Source: Candidatus Methanofilum arcanum
GTDB lineage: Archaea > Halobacteriota > Methanomicrobia > Methanomicrobiales > Methanospirillaceae
Assembly: GCA_031285085.1 (NCBI GenBank)
Contig: JAITWW010000141.1
Span: 1 to 17,530 of the forward strand
Direction of reading: 5' to 3'
DNA: 17,530 bases
Below are positions 15,609 to 17,530 of the stretch, one piece after another. Position numbers and translations under genes: made by a program. How positions within the stretch are numbered: the stretch's first letter is position 1; each line of letters starts with the position of its first letter. The notes beneath the pieces are model-generated. The model ran no database searches and was not told the origin of the DNA. It saw nothing but the letters and a program-made list of their open reading frames with translations.

Positions 15609-17111
15609 TTATGCAACATCAAAGTGTTTGGCAACGAGCTCAGCAATAGCCTCGTTATTTCCATATAGACGTTCTGAGAGATTTTTGTCGTCAAATGCTT
15701 TCAGATTGGCGATGCAGCTGTCAATCATACCTGCTGGGAAGATATCGTTCTTTTCGAAAATTGCACGCTTTGCATTCAGTACTTCGGCAGACTCATAACA
15801 GGATGCAGGTAGCTGCTCAAGGCCGTCAAGGAAGGATTTGTTCTCCTTATTGAAGATATTTCCAGATGCATATAACCGCTCTGCTTTTGCAAGAGCATCA
15901 GGCATGCTCAGTCCATGAAGTGATCCAACAATCAATGCTGCAACAGTTAAGTATGGCTCGCAGGAACCATCAGGAACGCGGTATTCATAGGTTTGCTTTT
16001 CGTGTTCTTCATTTACAAACCCACAGTTTGGATTTGCATCACAAACCATGTGAGAGACACCGCTCCATCCAAGTGGCACACGGATCACAACAGAACGGTT
16101 TCGGTCTCCCCAACAGACATAGGTGGGAGCTTCCTGATGTGGAACGAGACGGAGATATGATGTTGGAATGGTGTTTCCAAATGCAGTAATCGCATCGCCA
16201 ATATCTAAGATACCTGCAATCATTTTACGTGCCGTGTCAGATAATTTTCCGTTTTCTGTCAGGAGATTCTTTCCATCTTTCTCTGTAAGCATGTGGAAGT
16301 GCATGCCGCTTCCTGCTTTTCCAACCGTGATTTTTGGTGCATAGCTGATATTAAGGCCACGTTGGTGTGCAATCATACGAAGGATCCATTTCGCAAGTAC
16401 GATCTGCTCAACAGCCTGTTCAACAGGTGTTGGAAGGAACTCAATCTCCTGTTGTTCATAGTATTTCCCATCTTGAGTAAAGCAGCCAACCTCAGAGTGA
16501 CCATATTTAATTTGAGCGCCGGTGCGAGCAAGCAGACGCATTGCTTCTGCACGAATGTCTTCAAATTTCGTGAATGGCGCAGCGGTATGATATCCCTTCT
16601 GGTCACGGCCAGGAAAGAGTGGATCAACATCACTGACAATGTAATACTCAAGCTCACCCAGTGCTTTAAACTGAGCGCCGGTTTGTTTTGTAAACTCAGC
16701 ATCTGCTTTTTTGAGAACATTCTCTGGAGCACTTGCAAGAGGTTTTCCTTCATTGTCATAATATGAACACATAAATTCAAGGGTTGGAATCTCAGTGAAT
16801 GGGTTGACGAATGCAGAGCGATATTTTGGTATTACATACAGATCGCTACTTCCTGCTTCAATGAAAGAGAAGATATTGCTTCCATCTAAACGTTCTCCAT
16901 ATGATAAGATTGAATCAAGGTACTCTTTTGATGAGATGACAAAGTTCAAAACTTTAAGAGTGCTGTCCCCTGATACATAACGAAAGTTCACCATCTCGAT
17001 CTGTTTTGCTTCACAGAATCGAATGATGTCTTCTTTTGTAAAATCAGCTGGATTTTTCTTCAAAAATTGCACGAGTTCGTTCGGGTTTAGAACAATCTGA
17101 GACGTCTCCAT
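15609..17111 (-). CDS. Divergent glutamine synthetase-like protein (GS family, 500 residues)
   Basis: This is a second member of the GS fold family, clearly different from the GlnA of this window. It retains the active-site frame: LDGSNIFSF (75-83) for the DGSSIEGF loop, GELEYY (152-157), HSEVG (205-209), QQEIEF (220-225), GSGMHFHM (267-274), RLVPHQEAP (321-329), NRSVVIRVP (338-346) and YRVPDGSCEPYL (377-388). About 20 extra residues with several Cys and Asn (347-374) lie between the last two motifs, where GlnA has a short link. The substrate may be glutamate or another acid, as in gamma-glutamyl-amine ligases of this superfamily; the sequence alone does not decide. I chose ATG 17111 because a TATA-like box lies 27 nt upstream; GTG 17126 would be only about 12 nt from it. 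The gene precedes dph6 on the same strand. No NrpR-type site is seen upstream. Confidence 0.88.
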   Translation of the reverse strand: METSQIVLNPNELVQFLKKNPADFTKEDIIRFCEAKQIEMVNFRYVSGDSTLKVLNFVISSKEYLDSILSYGERLDGSNIFSFIEAGSSDLYVIPKYRSAFVNPFTEIPTLEFMCSYYDNEGKPLASAPENVLKKADAEFTKQTGAQFKALGELEYYIVSDVDPLFPGRDQKGYHTAAPFTKFEDIRAEAMRLLARTGAQIKYGHSEVGCFTQDGKYYEQQEIEFLPTPVEQAVEQIVLAKWILRMIAHQRGLNISYAPKITVGKAGSGMHFHMLTEKDGKNLLTENGKLSDTARKMIAGILDIGDAITAFGNTIPTSYLRLVPHQEAPTYVCWGDRNRSVVIRVPLGWSGVSHMVCDANPNCGFVNEEHEKQTYEYRVPDGSCEPYLTVAALIVGSLHGLSMPDALAKAERLYASGNIFNKENKSFLDGLEQLPASCYESAEVLNAKRAIFEKNDIFPAGMIDSCIANLKAFDDKNLSERLYGNNEAIAELVAKHFDVA

Positions 17112-17134
17112 AGAAGTAGTTTGCACACGTTACA

Positions 17135-17142
17135 TATTTAAA
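17135..17142 (-). promoter_or_regulatory. TATA-like box of the GS-like gene
   Basis: TTTAAATA on the minus strand is centred 27 nt before the ATG at 17111. No Shine-Dalgarno sequence lies between, which points to a leaderless mRNA and decides the start codon. Confidence 0.5.
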
Positions 17143-17160
17143 TGCATCGAAATTAGTGAT

Positions 17161-17183
17161 CTCCCTTTTCCGGGAGTTTTTTT
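17161..17183 (+). terminator. Hairpin plus T7 in a divergent promoter region
   Basis: CTCCC (17161-17165) and GGGAG (17172-17176) form a perfect 5-bp stem with a 6-nt loop, followed at once by seven T on the plus strand. This has the form of an intrinsic terminator, yet no plus-strand gene lies upstream; it sits between two divergent start sites. It may stop antisense transcription coming out of the GS-like gene, or the palindrome may be an operator. Confidence 0.4.
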
Positions 17184-17207
17184 GCATGCACTAACAAACA
17201 TCGTGAT

Positions 17208-17215
17208 CTATTTAC
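17208..17215 (+). promoter_or_regulatory. TATA-like box of the small Cys-rich gene
   Basis: CTATTTAC is centred about 28 nt before the ATG at 17240, with no Shine-Dalgarno sequence between. The arrangement is the same leaderless one seen for glnA, hypD and the GS-like gene. Confidence 0.4.
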
Positions 17216-17239
17216 CTGTAGCACACGAAAATAACATAT

Positions 17240-17530
17240 ATGAAGATTTTGCCCCTCAGAAAAGAGAAAGATAATGCATATGTTGCATGTGCCACCGGAG
17301 AGGTTGAGGTACATCGTACGTGTTCCTACTGCACGCACTGTAAGAGTATCCAGGTTGGTGTCAGGATGATGCCTTCTCCCTATGACGGAACGGTCGCAAA
17401 GCTGAGATCTGGAAGAGCGGAGCCAGAGCAGCTTATGGAGTCAGCGATGCAGTTTAATAGCCTCGTGCGAGACGGAACAGCACTTGGCTGTGCTGACGAG
17501 GGGGGAAAGGGGTATATTGCGAGGTTCTGA
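17240..17530 (+). CDS. Small Cys-containing protein of unknown function
   Basis: A complete 96-residue protein whose stop codon is the last three bases of the window. I do not recognise the family. A central CSYCTHC gives Cys28, Cys31 and Cys34 (CxxCxxC), with Cys17 before and Cys84 after, which could bind zinc or an Fe-S cluster. The product is soluble, with no signal peptide or membrane segment. The second half is Gly- and Ala-rich and its bases look richer in G and C than neighbouring genes. The TATA-like box at the standard distance supports the ATG at 17240. It is divergent from the GS-like gene across 128 nt and may belong to a unit that continues to the right of the window. Confidence 0.7.
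   Translation: MKILPLRKEKDNAYVACATGEVEVHRTCSYCTHCKSIQVGVRMMPSPYDGTVAKLRSGRAEPEQLMESAMQFNSLVRDGTALGCADEGGKGYIARF

Noticed and set aside
17112..17126. GTG start of the GS-like gene
   Set aside because: It is about 12 nt from the TATA-like box, closer than transcription can start, while ATG 17111 is at 27 nt.
17127..17239. NrpR-type operator before the GS-like gene
   Set aside because: Neither GGAA-N6-TTCC nor GGTA-N6-TACC is present; the only palindrome there is CTCCC-N6-GGGAG.
1..17530. Search for CRISPR arrays, tRNA or rRNA genes, transposase genes and terminal inverted repeats
   Set aside because: No regularly spaced repeats, tRNA-like cloverleaf with a TTC-arm sequence, rRNA sequence or transposase motif was seen by eye. 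Short structured RNAs could still be missed.

Overview
The window reads as chromosomal DNA of a methanogenic euryarchaeon, most likely of the Methanomicrobiales or a close relative. I cannot name a genus. The support is a hydrogenase-maturation gene (hypD), an FrhB-type F420-linked flavoprotein subunit, an archaeal split glutamate synthase, diphthamide synthesis (dph6), archaeal-type pilus ATPase and membrane genes, and archaeal promoter layout (TATA-like boxes about 27 nt before the start codon). Most of the sequence is coding, with short spacers. I found no rRNA, tRNA, CRISPR array or recognisable mobile element.

Layout. At 1-165 there is a probable minus-strand gene running off the left edge. 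hypD lies on the plus strand (354-1373). A degenerate KaiC/ArlH-like RecA-fold protein (1417-2292, minus) is divergent from a two-gene plus-strand unit encoding a type IV pilus/archaellum-like secretion ATPase (2374-4272) and its GspF/TadC/ArlJ-like membrane partner (4269-6155). A strong hairpin (6200-6247) separates this unit from the convergent minus-strand glutamate synthase operon (10640 to 6291). That operon encodes a class II glutaminase subunit, an Fe-S/FMN synthase subunit, a GXGXG subunit and an FrhB-like subunit. The first three genes follow the domain order of the fused bacterial GltB, and FrhB stands where a GltD-type NAD(P)H subunit would be.

Divergent from the operon is glnA (10846-12225). 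The shared intergenic region holds a perfect GGAA-N6-TTCC palindrome, the known NrpR nitrogen-repressor operator, between two outward-facing TATA boxes. Next come a peptidase-U32/RlhA-like gene (12297-14822, plus), convergent dph6 (14879-15559, minus), a second divergent glutamine-synthetase homologue (15609-17111, minus) and a small Cys-rich unknown gene (17240-17530, plus).

The core of the window (6.3-17.1 kb) is a nitrogen-assimilation locus. GlnA makes glutamine from glutamate and ammonia, the split glutamate synthase regenerates glutamate probably with electrons from F420H2, and one NrpR-type operator could control both. The 1.4-6.2 kb block looks like part of a surface-appendage or secretion system with a pseudo-ATPase partner; no pilin gene is in the window. 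The most noteworthy items are the F420-linked glutamate synthase with its shared operator, the KaiC-like protein that has lost both Walker motifs, the GS homologue with an insertion, and the small CxxCxxC protein.
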